From: Gammaproteobacteria bacterium
GTDB taxonomy: Bacteria > Pseudomonadota > Gammaproteobacteria > DSM-16500
Reading direction: 5' to 3'
Length of the DNA stretch: 17,259 nucleotides
NCBI GenBank assembly: GCA_004322325.1
Contig: SCTP01000138.1
Location: 1 to 17,259, forward strand
Each line of letters starts with the position of its first letter. The first letter of the stretch is position 1. The translations under genes were made by a program, and so were the position numbers. This document shows positions 6,446 to 16,200 of this stretch, piece by piece. The notes beneath the pieces were generated by a model. It saw nothing but the letters and a program-made list of their open reading frames with translations, did not search any database and had not been told where the DNA came from.

Positions 6446-7099
6446 TTACAACCCAAACATATCCCCAATAAAATTGATCACAAACGACACCGGCGGCCCC
6501 ATCACGAAAGAAAGCACCCCTAGCATCAACAAAAGAACCAGAATGAAAAAACTATACGGCTCAATGAAACTATAGTGATAAGCCAAGCGAGGCGGGAGCA
6601 GACTGAGGAGAACACGTCCTCCATCTAATGGCGGCAAAGGAATAAGATTCAACACAGCTAATATCGCATTAATCATAATGCCGGCACTGCCCATGTAAAC
6701 CAGTGGCACCCCCATCCAGCTATTGCCTCCATGGTCTACCGTTAAACCCAGCTTTGCGACAGCACCCCATCCAAACGCCATGATGAGATTAGCCACCGGT
6801 CCTGCCAGCGCCACAATAGCCATGTCACGGCGCGGATGACGCATGTTCCTCGCATCCACCGGCACCGGTTTCGCCCAGCCGAAAATGAAATTGCTGAGAA
6901 TCAGCATCAAAAGAGGCAGGATAATCGTCCCCACTAAATCGACATGCTTAAGTGGATTGAGGCTAAGGCGGCCAGCCAGTTTGGCTGTCTTATCGCCAAA
7001 GAAAGAGGCTACCCACCCATGCGCGACCTCGTGCAAGGTAATCGCAAAGAGTATGGGAATGGCCCAAATGGTGATCTTTTGAATAATGGTTAGTTCCAT
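6446..7099 (-). CDS. Site-2-protease-family membrane metalloprotease (M50)
   Basis: This is an integral inner-membrane zinc protease or protease-like protein of the short, PDZ-less M50 group, 217 residues long. The zinc-binding HEVAH lies at residues 23-27 in the first membrane helix. NLIPLPPLDGG (151-161) supplies the third ligand, Asp159. GWAKPVPVDARNMRHP (74-89) and ALAGPVANL (97-105) are other family marks. About five hydrophobic segments are visible. The physiological substrate is unknown for most of this group, and nothing nearby reveals it. A role in regulated intramembrane proteolysis is a family inference. The minus-strand leader has no obvious ribosome site. A perfect 12-bp palindrome directly abuts the start codon. 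Confidence 0.93.
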   Translation of the reverse strand: MELTIIQKITIWAIPILFAITLHEVAHGWVASFFGDKTAKLAGRLSLNPLKHVDLVGTIILPLLMLILSNFIFGWAKPVPVDARNMRHPRRDMAIVALAGPVANLIMAFGWGAVAKLGLTVDHGGNSWMGVPLVYMGSAGIMINAILAVLNLIPLPPLDGGRVLLSLLPPRLAYHYSFIEPYSFFILVLLLMLGVLSFVMGPPVSFVINFIGDMFGL

Positions 7100-7111
7100 A
7101 ACTAATTAGTT
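7100..7111. promoter_or_regulatory. Perfect 12-bp palindrome abutting the M50 start codon
   Basis: AACTAATTAGTT is its own reverse complement. It sits immediately upstream of the protease ATG on the minus strand, in the 81-bp gap shared with the divergent ZIP gene. It could be an operator, but the sequence is A+T-rich and a chance origin is possible. Confidence 0.25.
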
Positions 7112-7180
7112 TAGAGAAAACCCATTAAGAAATCGAGAAAACAGTGGTAGAGCTAGCGATTTTTTTCATTTCCCTTTAGG

Positions 7181-7981
7181 ATGAGCAGTTACCAAAACGA
7201 GAATGAACAGGATTATCGTGTGACGTTAACCATTTACAAGGCGATCGCGGCACTTTTTATCTTTTTTATCAGTATTGTGACTGCTGCTTACCCATTGAAA
7301 AAGAAACATTCTCTCTCCCATACAGGCTCATTTATTTTGGGTGAAGCATTAGCCAGTGGCATCTTTCTAGGCGCTGCTTTTCTACACATGCTCCCCGATT
7401 CCATCCGCATGATCGGAGAAGTCGCCCCTACTCTCTCTTTCCCGCTTCCCGAAGCCGTCTGCGCGGGTGCTTTTCTCTTCATGCTATTTTTAGAACAACT
7501 CTCAGAAATAAACACCGCCTTGCGGTCGAAAAATTCTATACCTTATATTGTGGCGCTTATTCTGATCATCCACGCTCTCGTGGAAGGCGCCGCCCTCGGG
7601 ATTGGGGAAACCTTCTCTGAAGCCTCGATGATTTTCATCGCGATTATCGCTCACAAAGGGTCCGAGAGTTTTGCCTTATCAGTCATGTTATTGCGACATA
7701 AGCTGCCTGTTCGATTAATCTGGCTAATGATTATTTTCTTCTCGTTTATGACACCTCTCGGGATTAGCTTTGGCACTGCCATCGATTTATTGGCACTCGC
7801 TGGAAACGGCAAACTGGTCGCCGCTTTGTTTGATGCGTTTGCAGCGGGGACGTTTTTTTACATCTCCACGCTGCATCATATTCGCTTTCACCACCATACA
7901 GAAGATAAACAAAGTCTGCAGGAGTTTGCCTGTTTAGTGCTCGGCTTAGTCGCCATGGGCATTGTTGCTCTGTGGAATTAA
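7181..7981 (+). CDS. ZIP-family divalent metal transporter
   Basis: ZIP proteins move Zn2+, Fe2+ or Mn2+ into the cytoplasm across the inner membrane. The 266 residues and about eight hydrophobic segments fit the family. The metal path is marked by [10 protein letters not shown] (131-140; His131, Glu135) in the fourth helix and [10 protein letters not shown] (158-167; His158, Glu162) in the fifth. HMLPDS (69-74) is the conserved second-helix motif. A His-rich patch, HHIRFHHHT (232-240), precedes the last helix. The metal specificity cannot be read from sequence. ATG 7181 is the first possible start after an in-frame stop, but AGG directly abuts it and no properly spaced ribosome site is visible. 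The stop overlaps the stop of the convergent mdh by 3 bp. Confidence 0.92.
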   Translation: MSSYQNENEQDYRVTLTIYKAIAALFIFFISIVTAAYPLKKKHSLSHTGSFILGEALASGIFLGAAFLHMLPDSIRMIGEVAPTLSFPLPEAVCAGAFLFMLFLEQLSEINTALRSKNSIPYIVALILIIHALVEGAALGIGETFSEASMIFIAIIAHKGSESFALSVMLLRHKLPVRLIWLMIIFFSFMTPLGISFGTAIDLLALAGNGKLVAALFDAFAAGTFFYISTLHHIRFHHHTEDKQSLQEFACLVLGLVAMGIVALWN

Positions 7982-8964
7982 ATGAGCCCTAATTCTTTCA
8001 CAATATCCCGTTCCTTCCGCAATTCTTCTAAGGTAAGCTGGATTTTCTGCTGAGCAAACTCATTATTCGTCCAATCTGTGATCACCTTCAACTGACCACC
8101 TTCCGTTCGCGATGGGAAGGAGAAAATCAGTCCTTCATCAATCCCATACTCCCCTTGCGAGCAGCGTGCGACGGAGAAGGCTTCGCCTGGCGCCGTATCA
8201 TGCGTCAGATGATAAACCGACATCAATGCCGCATTCGCCGCCGAGGCAGCTGAAGAAGCACCACGGGCTTTAATCACCGCTGCACCGCGTGTTTGGATCA
8301 TGGGGATGAATTCACTTTGTAGCCAGTTCAAATCCGTGATCACGTCAGGAACCGGTTTGCCATTGATGTTGGCATGGTAAAAATCAGGATATTGCGTCGT
8401 CGAATGATTACCCCATATCACCATTTGGCTCACCGTCGAGACATCAACTCCCGCTTTAATCGCTAATTGGCTGCGTGCACGGAGCTCATCCAGCATCGTC
8501 ATCGCATAAAAACGATCGCGTGGCACATCAGGGGCATGGTGCATGGCAATTAAGCAATTTGTATTACACGGGTTCCCCACGACTAATACACGCACATCAC
8601 TCGCTGCATGATCGTTAATAGCTCGGCCTTGCGTCGTGAAAATCTTGCCATTAATGTTTAATAGATCCGAGCGCTCCATCCCTTCTTTACGCGGCACCGC
8701 CCCGACTAAAACCGCCCAGTTCACGTCTTTCATTGCGGTATTAATATCGGAGGTAATGCTGACCTTTTTTAGCAAGGGAAAAGCACAATCCTCTAATTCC
8801 ATCGCCACTCCTTTTAAACTCGGCATGGCTGGCTCTAGCTCCAGCAGACTCAATTCCAACTCGGTATTCGGCCCCAACATTTGCCCGGACGCTATCCGAA
8901 AAATCAAGGCATACCCAATTTGTCCCGCCGCGCCTGTGACCGCCACTTTTACACGTTTCGCCAT
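7978..8964 (-). CDS. mdh: Malate dehydrogenase (NAD-dependent, LDH-like type)
   Basis: This enzyme oxidises malate to oxaloacetate with NAD+ in the TCA cycle. I start it at 8964, giving [15 protein letters not shown] and 328 residues, because AGGAG lies 7 nt upstream and the Rossmann strand begins right after the start. A 5' extension to 9006 would add 14 residues that do not belong to the family. Visible features are the NAD-binding GAAGQIG (11-17), the substrate arginines in VPRKEGMER (R92, R98), GNPCNTNC (130-137), Asp159 with Arg162 in [12 protein letters not shown], and the catalytic His187 in [32 protein letters not shown] is typical of this cytosolic-like group found in Coxiella and Legionella relatives. 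The gene ends overlapping the stop of the convergent ZIP gene. Confidence 0.96.
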   Translation of the reverse strand: MAKRVKVAVTGAAGQIGYALIFRIASGQMLGPNTELELSLLELEPAMPSLKGVAMELEDCAFPLLKKVSITSDINTAMKDVNWAVLVGAVPRKEGMERSDLLNINGKIFTTQGRAINDHAASDVRVLVVGNPCNTNCLIAMHHAPDVPRDRFYAMTMLDELRARSQLAIKAGVDVSTVSQMVIWGNHSTTQYPDFYHANINGKPVPDVITDLNWLQSEFIPMIQTRGAAVIKARGASSAASAANAALMSVYHLTHDTAPGEAFSVARCSQGEYGIDEGLIFSFPSRTEGGQLKVITDWTNNEFAQQKIQLTLEELRKERDIVKELGLI

Positions 8965-8991
8965 AATGGAACTCCTAATGCTATAATTGGC

Positions 8992-9004
8992 GGTTATTTT
9001 AACC
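8992..9004. promoter_or_regulatory. Palindrome in the mdh/hemW divergent promoter region
   Basis: GGTTATTTTAACC has perfect 5-bp arms (GGTTA and TAACC) around TTT. It lies in the 54-bp gap between mdh and hemW, just downstream of a consensus TATAAT on the plus strand (8982-8987) that may be the hemW -10. No good -35 is seen. A regulator could act on both genes here, but this is speculative. Confidence 0.3.
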
Positions 9005-9018
9005 ATTGAAGATGGCCT

Positions 9019-10173
9019 ATGCCAATTTTTACTGAACCTTTACCCCTTAGCCTTTACGTGCACCTGCCCTGGTGTGTCCGCAAGTGCCCTTATTGTGACT
9101 TTAATTCCCATGAAATGAAGCAAGGGTTACCCGAGACAGCGTATGTAAACACCTTACTTCAGGAGTTGGAACAGTATTTGCCACAAATTCAACATCGCCC
9201 CCTCGTTAGCATCTTTTTTGGCGGCGGCACGCCGAGTTTGTTTTCAGCACAAGCCATCGAGCAAATTCTGACGGGTGTGGCAAAGCGTATGATTTTTAGC
9301 CCCACCATCGAAATTACCTTGGAAGCCAATCCGGGTACAGCTGAACAAGCTCGGTTTCACGATTTTCGGCAGGCAGGTATTAATCGATTATCACTCGGCA
9401 TTCAAAGCTTACAAGACGATAAGCTTAAAGCACTAGGCCGTATTCATAATACCGATACCGCTATCCAAGCCATCACGATGGCGCAAAAAGCGGGCTTTAC
9501 CAATTTCAATATCGATCTGATGTACGGGCTGCCTCAGCAAACCATCGATGATGCCATCCATGATCTGGAGTTAGCGTTATCTTTCCAACCGACTCACCTC
9601 TCCTGGTATCAACTGACCATTGAGCCCAATACATTCTTCCATCATCAACCACCCGCCTTGCCCATTGATGATACGATTTGGGAAATGCAACAAGCAGGAC
9701 AAACATTATTGCAACACATGGGCTTCACTCACTATGAAGTATCTGCTTATGCACAACCAGGCAAAACGTGTTTGCATAATCGCAACTATTGGGAGTTTGG
9801 TGATTACTTAGGAATCGGTGCGGGTGCACATAGTAAATTAACGGATGAGAAAACAGGAAGCGTCACACGATTTGCACAAGTAAAACATCCGACGACTTAT
9901 TTGGATTCAACAAAACGATTACCACTCACGTCAAAAATATTAGCGGAAGAAGATTTAGTTTTTGAATTCATGCTCAACGCATTGCGTTTAACACGCGGCG
10001 TACCTGCTCTGTTATTCACGCAACGAACCGGTTTATCGTTGGCACGCGTTGAGAAATTGCTCGCTCAAGCCAAGCATCGCGGCCTCCTTTTGCCTGACCC
10101 CACCCACTTCCGCCCCTCCGAACGCGGCAGGCGGTTTTTGAATGATTTAGTGGGAATATTCCTTCACTCCTAA
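9019..10173 (+). CDS. hemW: Radical SAM heme chaperone HemW
   Basis: HemW binds heme and inserts it into target proteins such as respiratory enzymes. It was long annotated as a coproporphyrinogen III oxidase. The radical-SAM cluster motif is C19-x3-C23-x2-C26 followed by D-F ([11 protein letters not shown]). The CxF ending, rather than CxC, separates HemW from true HemN. Further marks are [10 protein letters not shown] (SAM-binding Gly-rich), [28 protein letters not shown], the heme-associated [20 protein letters not shown] and a C-terminal HemN_C-like segment (ALRLTRGVP). The 384-residue length is normal. The ATG at 9019 lacks a strong ribosome site (only GAAG or GGCC upstream). It is divergent from mdh. 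A 45-bp copy of its promoter/start region occurs near 4610. Confidence 0.95.
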   Translation: MPIFTEPLPLSLYVHLPWCVRKCPYCDFNSHEMKQGLPETAYVNTLLQELEQYLPQIQHRPLVSIFFGGGTPSLFSAQAIEQILTGVAKRMIFSPTIEITLEANPGTAEQARFHDFRQAGINRLSLGIQSLQDDKLKALGRIHNTDTAIQAITMAQKAGFTNFNIDLMYGLPQQTIDDAIHDLELALSFQPTHLSWYQLTIEPNTFFHHQPPALPIDDTIWEMQQAGQTLLQHMGFTHYEVSAYAQPGKTCLHNRNYWEFGDYLGIGAGAHSKLTDEKTGSVTRFAQVKHPTTYLDSTKRLPLTSKILAEEDLVFEFMLNALRLTRGVPALLFTQRTGLSLARVEKLLAQAKHRGLLLPDPTHFRPSERGRRFLNDLVGIFLHS

Positions 10174-10291
10174 AAATATTTTTTTATCTCCAGCCAAATC
10201 AAGCGTTTAAACACCCCCCTCCACAGGCAAAATCGCTTGCCATCACCTATAGTTAATATATCTCCAAAAAACGTAAAAAAATAAACATCAA

Positions 10292-13200
10292 ATGAAATTT
10301 ATAACGTTAAAAAAACAATTACAAAGGGGTGGTAATTTTAGTTGGATTGGTTGGAAAAGAATTTTTTCATTCAGCTTAATTGCCTCCGCCTTTAGTGCAT
10401 ACGCTAACCCCGTTGTGGATCATGTTGCAGCGGGCGATGTCTCCGTTGAACAAAATTCAAATTCCACTGTGATCAATCAAACCAGTCAGAAAGCCATTAT
10501 CAATTGGCAAAGTTTTAATATCGCACAACCAGAATCAACCCATTTCCAACAACCAGCGGGCGGAATAACGCTCAACCGTATCAGTCCTTCACAAGGTCCT
10601 TCTTCTATTTACGGACGACTGACAGCAACGGGGCAAATTATTTTAATGAATCCCGCTGGTATTTTTTTTGGTCCTACAGCTTATGTGAATGTCGGTGGTA
10701 TGATTGCTACTACCGGTAATATGACTGATCATGATTTCATGAATGGCAATTACCATTTCTCATTCGTCTCTCCTTATTCAGGTGCCTCCATTATTAACGA
10801 AGGTCAACTCATCGCTGCTGATCATGGTCTCATCGCACTCGTTGGTCCCAATGTGATTAACCATGGATTGATTCAAGCCAACTTAGGTCAAGTGGTCTTG
10901 GCGTCAGGCAACGCCTTCACCATCGACTTTACTGGCGATCAATTGGTTAACTTTTCGATTGATGAGAAAGCCTCGGGCTCTCAAACCGGTATCACCCATA
11001 CCGGCACCATCATGGCAAATGGCGGCAAGGTGTTAGTCACCGCACAATCAGCACAAGCGGTATTAGATAATGTCATCAATATAGAAGGGGTGGTACAAGC
11101 ACGTTCTGTGGGTGTTAGAAATGGGGAAATTATTTTATCAGGCGATACGAATAGGGGTGTCGTGAGAGTGGCGGCAAAGATAGATGCTTCTGGTAAAGGG
11201 GCGGGTCAACGAGGGGGTCGGGTTCAAATCACGGGGCATAATATTCTGATTGATTCCCAAGCGACGGTAGATGTCAGCGGGGAAACTGGTGGTGGTGACT
11301 TATATATAGGTGGCAACGCGCACGGTATCGGTCCTTTACCGCACGCCAATGCGGTGGTCATGGCGCCTAATGCCCAGTTGATCGCCGATGCTATCACCAC
11401 GGGCAATGGAGGCAATATCGTACTCTGGTCAGATAATGTAACGAAAGCGTATGGTTTAATTAGTGCGCGCGGCGGTATCCTTAGTGGAGACGGTGGGTGG
11501 GTTGAAACCTCTAGTTATCATTACTTAGACGTAAACGGTGTCTTCGTCGATACTCGCGCTCCTAATGGATTGATGGGGACATGGCTGCTAGACCCTTCTA
11601 ATATCTATATTGCATTAAACCAGGCTAATGCCACGGCCGCGGGGATGACGGGAACGGATACGAGTGCTAATACCGGCTCGGGAAGTAATCCAGTTACCTT
11701 TCAAGCATCAGGTGCGATTCAAGATTCTCTTCTTACCACCAGCAGCTTAACCACTTCACTCGCTACGAGTAATGTCAGTGTCACCACCACCAATGCCAGT
11801 GGAACAGGCATAGGAAATATCACCGTGGTTGACCCTATCACGTGGTCAAGCACTAATTCACTTACCTTAACAGCCGCCAACAATATCATCATTAATGCAG
11901 CTATTACCGCTACGAATGGCAGTTTAAATTTAAGCGCCGTCAATGCAGCAAACAGCATCACAACAGGCGCATCCGGCACGATTAATGTCAAGAACTTCAA
12001 TCTCACGCAAGGCCGATGGACACAAATCAGTGCTTCCTTACCAAGCTTTACTGTCAGCAGTAATTTCCAAATCAATTCCGGCACCATGCCTTCTACTGTG
12101 GCTACCTTTATTCGTGCTATTGCCGGCGATGGTAGTAGCGGGTCGCCTTATCAACTCGTCGATGTGTATGGCTTGCAAGGGGTGGGCTCAACGTCAACCA
12201 CGTTGGGGAATAGTTTCAAATTAGCGAATAACATTGATGCGAGCACCACTTCTAACTGGAATAGCGGCAAAGGATTTGTGCCGATTGGCAGCGGTACGAA
12301 TTATTCGGGTACGTTTAATGGCCAAAACTTTACGATCACTAATCTGTTTATTAGCCTGCCGAGCGCTGGCCGCGATGCAGGGATGTTTGGTGGTACGACG
12401 GGTGCCACGATTTCTAATCTCGGACTTATCACCCCCTCCGTGACCGGCTCTTCCACCAATAGTTTTTCTACCGGTATTTTGATTGGCGCAGGATCAGCCA
12501 CGCTTTCGAATGTATTTATCTACAATGGCACCATCACAGCCGGTGGCGGCAGCTTGGGCGGTATGGTGGGTAACTTTGTTGGTAACATTAGCCAATCCTT
12601 TATCACCGGTGCAGTCACTTCGACAGGAACTGGCGTTAACGTCGGGGGATTTGCAGGCGTCATTAGCGGTGCTTTTACCCTGCAAAATTCATACGCCAAT
12701 GTCGCTGTCAGCTCTCCCAGCGCCACCCGCACCGGCGGTTTAGTGGGTAATAACAGTGGCTCTACTATCACCACTTCTTACAGTATGGGTAACGTCTCAG
12801 GCGGCGCCATCTCAGGTGGATTGGTAGGGATAAATTCAGGCACCGTCAGTAATAGTTTTTGGGATACAGCCACCTCTGGAAAAAGTGCTGGTGTGAGCAG
12901 TAATACCGGAACAGTTACCAATGTCACAGGCGGTTGCTTCACCGGTAGTAGTTGCGCTAATGGCGGCACCGCTAACTTAAGCTCGCAAACTACTTATTCT
13001 TCCGCTCCTTATAACTGGAACTTCAGTACTGTTTGGAGCATTCTGGGTTCTCAATCTTATCCTTATTTACAAAATGTGTATTACTCTTCTGCTTCGTCCC
13101 CACGCGCTATTGTCGGCAGCACCTCTGCAGCAGCTAATACGACAATCAAATTAGCTGCCAATGGTTCTGTTTTAGATAACGTGAGAACAGGTGCGAATGG

Positions 13201-16200
13201 TTCCTTCTATTTCTTAGAACCCAATAACACGGTAGCTGATAATTCAAATTTATTAATCTATATCACTGGTGGTTCGACTTTTGGTAATGCGATTGTGATT
13301 GCCCCCAGCAGTGGTGGCAGCGTATCAGGTACGACCGGTTTAACGATTACAAACAATACCGTTGCCCTGGGTAACAGTGCGACTAGCACATTGAGTAATA
13401 GCATTCTGAATACAGCAAAAGGCAGTATCAGTGATAGCAATATTTTATATAGTGTCTCGGGTGGCAACCTTACTCTCACTGGTAGTAACAGCCTGACGAC
13501 CACGGCCACTACCACTTATGACTTAGATGGCAATATCAGCAGCAGCGGCGGCAGCCTCACGTTCAATGGCCCTATTAATATGACAAATGATTCCACCTTA
13601 AGTACAACCAGCTCTGGTGTTATCACGCTTGCAGCCGCTCTCACCGGAAACTCCCATAACCTCACCGTGAGCTCACCTTCAGCCGGTAGCACCATTTCGG
13701 GCGCAATGAGTGGCTTAAATAATTTTACGAGTTCGGGAGCTGGCACGCTGACCTTATCTAACACCAATAGCTATAGCGGTGCAACGAGTGTTACAGCCGG
13801 TACGTTAAGCGTCACCCTGGCGGGTGGCATTGATCCTAGCTCTACTATTTCTATTTCACCTGGCGCTACTTTGACACTAGGTTTTAGTAATGCGACATGG
13901 GGAAATGCCATTAACTTAAATGGCAGTCTCGTTTTTAATGGCACGGGCAATACACTCACCAATACGCTGACATTAGGTAACAGTACCACCATCAACACCG
14001 GCGGTACGCTGGCTATCAGCGGCGCTATCGGGGGAACGGGCAGCCTCACTAAAACGGGATCGAGCAGTCTTACCTTATCAGGGACCAATACTTATAGCGG
14101 TGCCACCACCATCAGCGCCGGCACCCTTAATCTTAATACGGCAAGTAGCTTAGGCAACACCGCGTCTACCACCATTGCAACAAGCAGTGTGCTCAATATT
14201 GGATTTTCAAATGGCACCTTGGCGAATAGCAATCCTATTACCCTCAATGGCACGGGTAGCGGTAGCGGGGTTTTAACGTTTACGGGTTCGAATGTTATTT
14301 TAAATAATAATATTACGCTCGGCAGCAATGTCACGATTGGTGGGACAGGAACAGCCACCTTAAACGGCATTATCAGTGGTGCTTTTAACTTTACGAAAGC
14401 CAGCACCAATCTACTGACATTAGGAGGTGCCAATACTTATAGCGGCACCACGAGTGTGAACGCAGGCACACTCAGCATTGCTGGAACAGGTGGATTAGGC
14501 AATACCAGCTCTACGAATGTGGCATTGGATGCTGTGCTCGATTTTAGCTTTTCAAATGGGACAGCAGGCAACACGAATACGATTACACTGAATGGCGGCA
14601 CAAACAGCGCATTAACATTTAGTGGTACGAATGCAACCGCAAACAATAACATTACCTTAGCAGCCATCACTAGAATAGGTGGCACAGGATCGGGCACATT
14701 AGGTGGCGCCATCAGTGGCGCCTTTAACTTAACCAAAGCCGATAGTGGCAGCATCACACTTTCTGGCAGCAATACGTATAGCGGCTCAACATTTATAACA
14801 GGCGGAACACTTAGCCTAGGTGCAGCAGGGGCCGTCAATAATACGAGCTTCTTTACCATCTCTCCGGGTGCAATCCTGGATATAGGATTTTCCAATGCGA
14901 CATTGACCAACACGAATGCGATTACGATGCAAGGAACATTAGCCTTTAGCGGCACGAATGCAGTCGTAAATAATCCTATTTCATTAAGCGGTAGCGGCTC
15001 GATTGGTGGCTCAGGATCAGGCACCCTAGGAGGAGTAATAAGCTCTGGTGCGCTCATTAAAACAGGTACTGGCACCATCACCCTTTCTGCTTCAAATACT
15101 TATTCAGGTGGCACCACCATTAATGGCGGCATATTAAGTCTCACGAATATTAATGCGTTGAGCAACAATACCGTTGCTAATACCACTGTTGCATCAGGTG
15201 GAACACTTGATATTGCTTTTTCTAATGCTACTTTATTCAAACTGGGCTCCCCCTCGATCATACTCAATGGCACAGGGGCGAGTAACAATGGTGCATTAAC
15301 ATTTAGTGGCACCAATGCAGTCGTCTCTTATCTCATTAATTTAGGCAGCGATGCCGCTATTGGCGGTACAGGATCGGGCACCTTATCGAGCGCCATCAGT
15401 GGCAGCTTTAGTTTAACGAAAACAGGATCTGGCACGATTTCGTTAGGGAATACCATAGAGACATATACAGGCAGCACGTTTATTAATGCGGGTACGTTAA
15501 AGATCCTTTCGAATAATAATACTATCCCTTCTACGAGTGATATCACTATTGCATCAGGCGCTACATTTGATCTTAATAATCATAGTCAAAACGTAAGCTC
15601 CATTGCCGGCGCTGGCAATATCACCTTGGGCAACGCCACGCTTACCACTAGCGGTAATCCTTCCACAACGTTTAGCGGTGTCATTAGCGGCACAGGTAAT
15701 GTGGTAAAAGGTGGAACCGGCACATTGATTTTATCAGGCAGCAATACCTATTCAGGCACCACCACGGTCAACGGCGGGACATTGAGTTTGAGCAGTGCAA
15801 GTGCCATCAATAATACTTCTTCTATGAGTGTTGCATCAGGTTCCACACTTGATCTTGCTTTCTCAAGTGGCACATTAGGAACAACCAATACCATCACGCT
15901 AAATGGAGACGGTGTCGGCAACAATGGGGCATTAACTTACACGGGAACGAACAATATACTCAGCAATAATATTACCTTAGGCAGTAACACCACTTTAGGC
16001 GGCGTGGGATCAGTGGCATTAAACGGCATTATTAGCGGTGGTTTTAGCCTCACCACCCTAGGAAGCGGCACGATCACGTTGGCCGGAGCAAATACTTATA
16101 GCGGAGGTACGACGTTAACAGCAGGTACATTAGTGCTAGGTGCAGGTAATAGTGCGGGTACGGGTACGCTCACTTTTAATGGCGGTACATTAGCGGCTAA

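Noticed and set aside
8965..9006. 14-residue N-terminal extension of malate dehydrogenase
   Set aside because: AGGAG and the conserved N-terminus place the start at 8964, and the extension would run through the divergent hemW promoter region.
10172..10185. AAAAATATTTTT after the hemW stop, as a terminator
   Set aside because: It is a pure A/T palindrome without a G+C stem; it may be only an A+T-rich spacer.
10226..10241. GGCAA/TTGCC hairpin between hemW and the adhesin, as a terminator
   Set aside because: The stem is only 5 bp and is not followed by a T-tract; it is too weak to call.
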